Of a stretch of 64,000 nucleotides of DNA, positions 63,144 to 64,000 are shown piece by piece. The notes under the pieces were generated by a model. That model was not told where the DNA came from. It ran no database searches and was given only the letters and a program-made list of their open reading frames with translations. The stretch's first letter is position 1, and every line of letters starts with the position of its first letter. The translations under genes and the position numbers were made by a program. Source of the DNA: an uncultured Kangiella sp. (lineage in GTDB: Bacteria > Pseudomonadota > Gammaproteobacteria > Enterobacterales > Kangiellaceae); contig CANNCW010000001.1 in the NCBI GenBank assembly GCA_947503345.1, positions 1-64,000 of the forward strand. The letters run 5' to 3'.

Positions 63144-64000
63144 CTATACATACTGCCCCGCACAATACCCAGAAGCCCATGCCCATTGGAAGTTGAATCC
63201 GCCAAGATGGCCTGTGACATCTAATACTTCGCCAATAAAGTAGAGTCCTTTTACCTTTTTCGCTTCAAAGGTTTTTGAAGAAACTTCGTCGGTATCTACA
63301 CCGCCCATGGTGACTTCCGCGGTTCTATAGCCTTCAGTTCCTGTGGGTTTTAGTTGCCAATGTTGTAAAGCATTAGCAACAGTCTCTAAATCCGCATGGG
63401 CAATATCGGCTATAGGTTTATGCGCTAATTTTGCGAACCATAATTGGCTTAACCTTTCTGCTAGATTTTTGGTTAATTGATCAGACAATAAATTCACAAG
63501 ATGGCTTTTAGGCTTTTCGGCTTGCCATTGTTTTAATTGTTCGAATAAATCCACGTCAGGAAACAAATTGATTTGAATTGTATCGCCTGGTTGCCAATAG
63601 GAGGATATTTGCAGAACAGCGGGACCAGATAAACCGCGATGGGTAAATAAAATGTTTTCACGGAAAGACTGATTATTACAAGTCACTATTGAGTCGGCAG
63701 AAACACCCGATAAGCCATGAAACTCTTCAAGCATTTTAGGATTCAAAGTAAAAGGGACTAAAGCAGCCCATGTTGTGAATAAGCTTAGACCAAACTGTTT
63801 CGCGATATCATAACCAAAACCCGTTGCGCCCATAGTAGGAATCGATAGGCCACCAGTTGCAATCACTAACGATTCGCACTGCCATTTGCCTTGATTAGTG
63901 GTAACGATAAAGCCCTGCTCAGTTTTCTTAACTGATTCGACCGAGCATTTAATTCGCACCTCAGCGCCCTTTTCTTCACACTCAGCCAATAACATATTCA
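63144..64000 (-). CDS. BaiN/HI0933-type FAD-dependent oxidoreductase, 5' end cut by window
   Basis: At least 285 residues, C-terminal part of a roughly 400-residue flavoprotein; the frame runs past 64000. Visible: VIATGGLSIPTMGATGFGYDIAKQFGL, NILFTHRGLSGPAVLQISSYW, and the final FAD-binding YFIGEVLDVTGHLGGFNFQWAWASGYCAG. The family is annotated as NAD(P)/FAD-dependent or aminoacetone oxidase-like; the substrate is uncertain. The N-terminal FAD motif lies outside the window. Confidence 0.9.
   Translation of the reverse strand, partial: NMLLAECEEKGAEVRIKCSVESVKKTEQGFIVTTNQGKWQCESLVIATGGLSIPTMGATGFGYDIAKQFGLSLFTTWAALVPFTLNPKMLEEFHGLSGVSADSIVTCNNQSFRENILFTHRGLSGPAVLQISSYWQPGDTIQINLFPDVDLFEQLKQWQAEKPKSHLVNLLSDQLTKNLAERLSQLWFAKLAHKPIADIAHADLETVANALQHWQLKPTGTEGYRTAEVTMGGVDTDEVSSKTFEAKKVKGLYFIGEVLDVTGHLGGFNFQWAWASGYCAGQYV

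Overview
The window looks like chromosomal DNA of a free-living, probably marine, gammaproteobacterium. It is A+T-rich (about 40% G+C by eye). Support comes from the thrS-infC-rpmI-rplT-pheS-pheT-ihfA-merR order, the AUU start of infC, Fur-, CRP- and NrdR-type sites, TonB-dependent uptake and a class Ia ribonucleotide reductase. A Kangiellaceae-like relative (Kangiella/Aliikangiella) is my best guess, but this is inference. I saw no rRNA, CRISPR array, prophage or insertion sequence. Most of the window is ordinary core genome with a few accessory blocks.

Layout. 1-1.3 kb: 5' part of a secreted repeat protein (minus strand). 1.8-9.5 kb: tRNA-Pro and the translation/IHF operon (minus). 9.7-17.2 kb: small proteins, elbB, yceI/cytochrome b561, gloA, pyrC, rnt, a secreted isoaspartyl peptidase, a GST and a DoxX-like protein. 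17.3-27.2 kb: peroxiredoxin, Fur-type iron genes (bfd, bfr, an orphan iron ABC ATPase), a transporter/SDR/NTF2-like operon facing a LytS/LytTR two-component pair, a Tat-exported epimerase, a decayed phosphodiesterase and grxD. 27.2-32.0 kb: nrdAB behind NrdR and DnaA sites. 33.3-44.1 kb: the main accessory block, a predicted D-glutamate / glutamyl-polymer utilisation locus. 44.3-50 kb: a K+-channel-like protein, an unknown gene under a c-di-GMP riboswitch, sodB, spermidine-synthase-like genes, a CNNM protein and small membrane proteins. 50-58.4 kb: a cysteine/cystathionine synthase, fused branched-chain 2-oxoacid dehydrogenase E1, and a complete arginine-to-spermidine cluster. 58.4-64 kb: AbgT transporter, mtfA, two glutamate/glutathione-type enzymes and a flavoprotein cut by the window end.

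The most interesting system is 33.3-44.1 kb. A TonB receptor, a periplasmic M14 carboxypeptidase resembling deglutamylases and a lipoprotein N-acyl-D-amino-acid deacylase form one operon. They diverge from a LysR regulator followed by dgcN (D-Glu N-acetyltransferase, DUF1611) and dgcA (N-acetyl-D-Glu racemase). The same palindrome, ATAACC-N3-GGTTAT (a T-N11-A LysR box), lies in front of both the receptor operon and dgcNA, which suggests one regulon from polymer uptake to N-acetyl-L-glutamate. A secreted CapA-type (poly-gamma-glutamate family) protein with a C-terminal binding-type domain sits convergently at the end.

The second notable item is a well-formed c-di-GMP-I (GEMM) riboswitch at 45271-45365. 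It has a visible alternative pairing partner and a CRP site upstream, and it controls a 146-residue protein of unknown function. Third, the polyamine cluster uses a eukaryotic-type S-adenosylmethionine decarboxylase.
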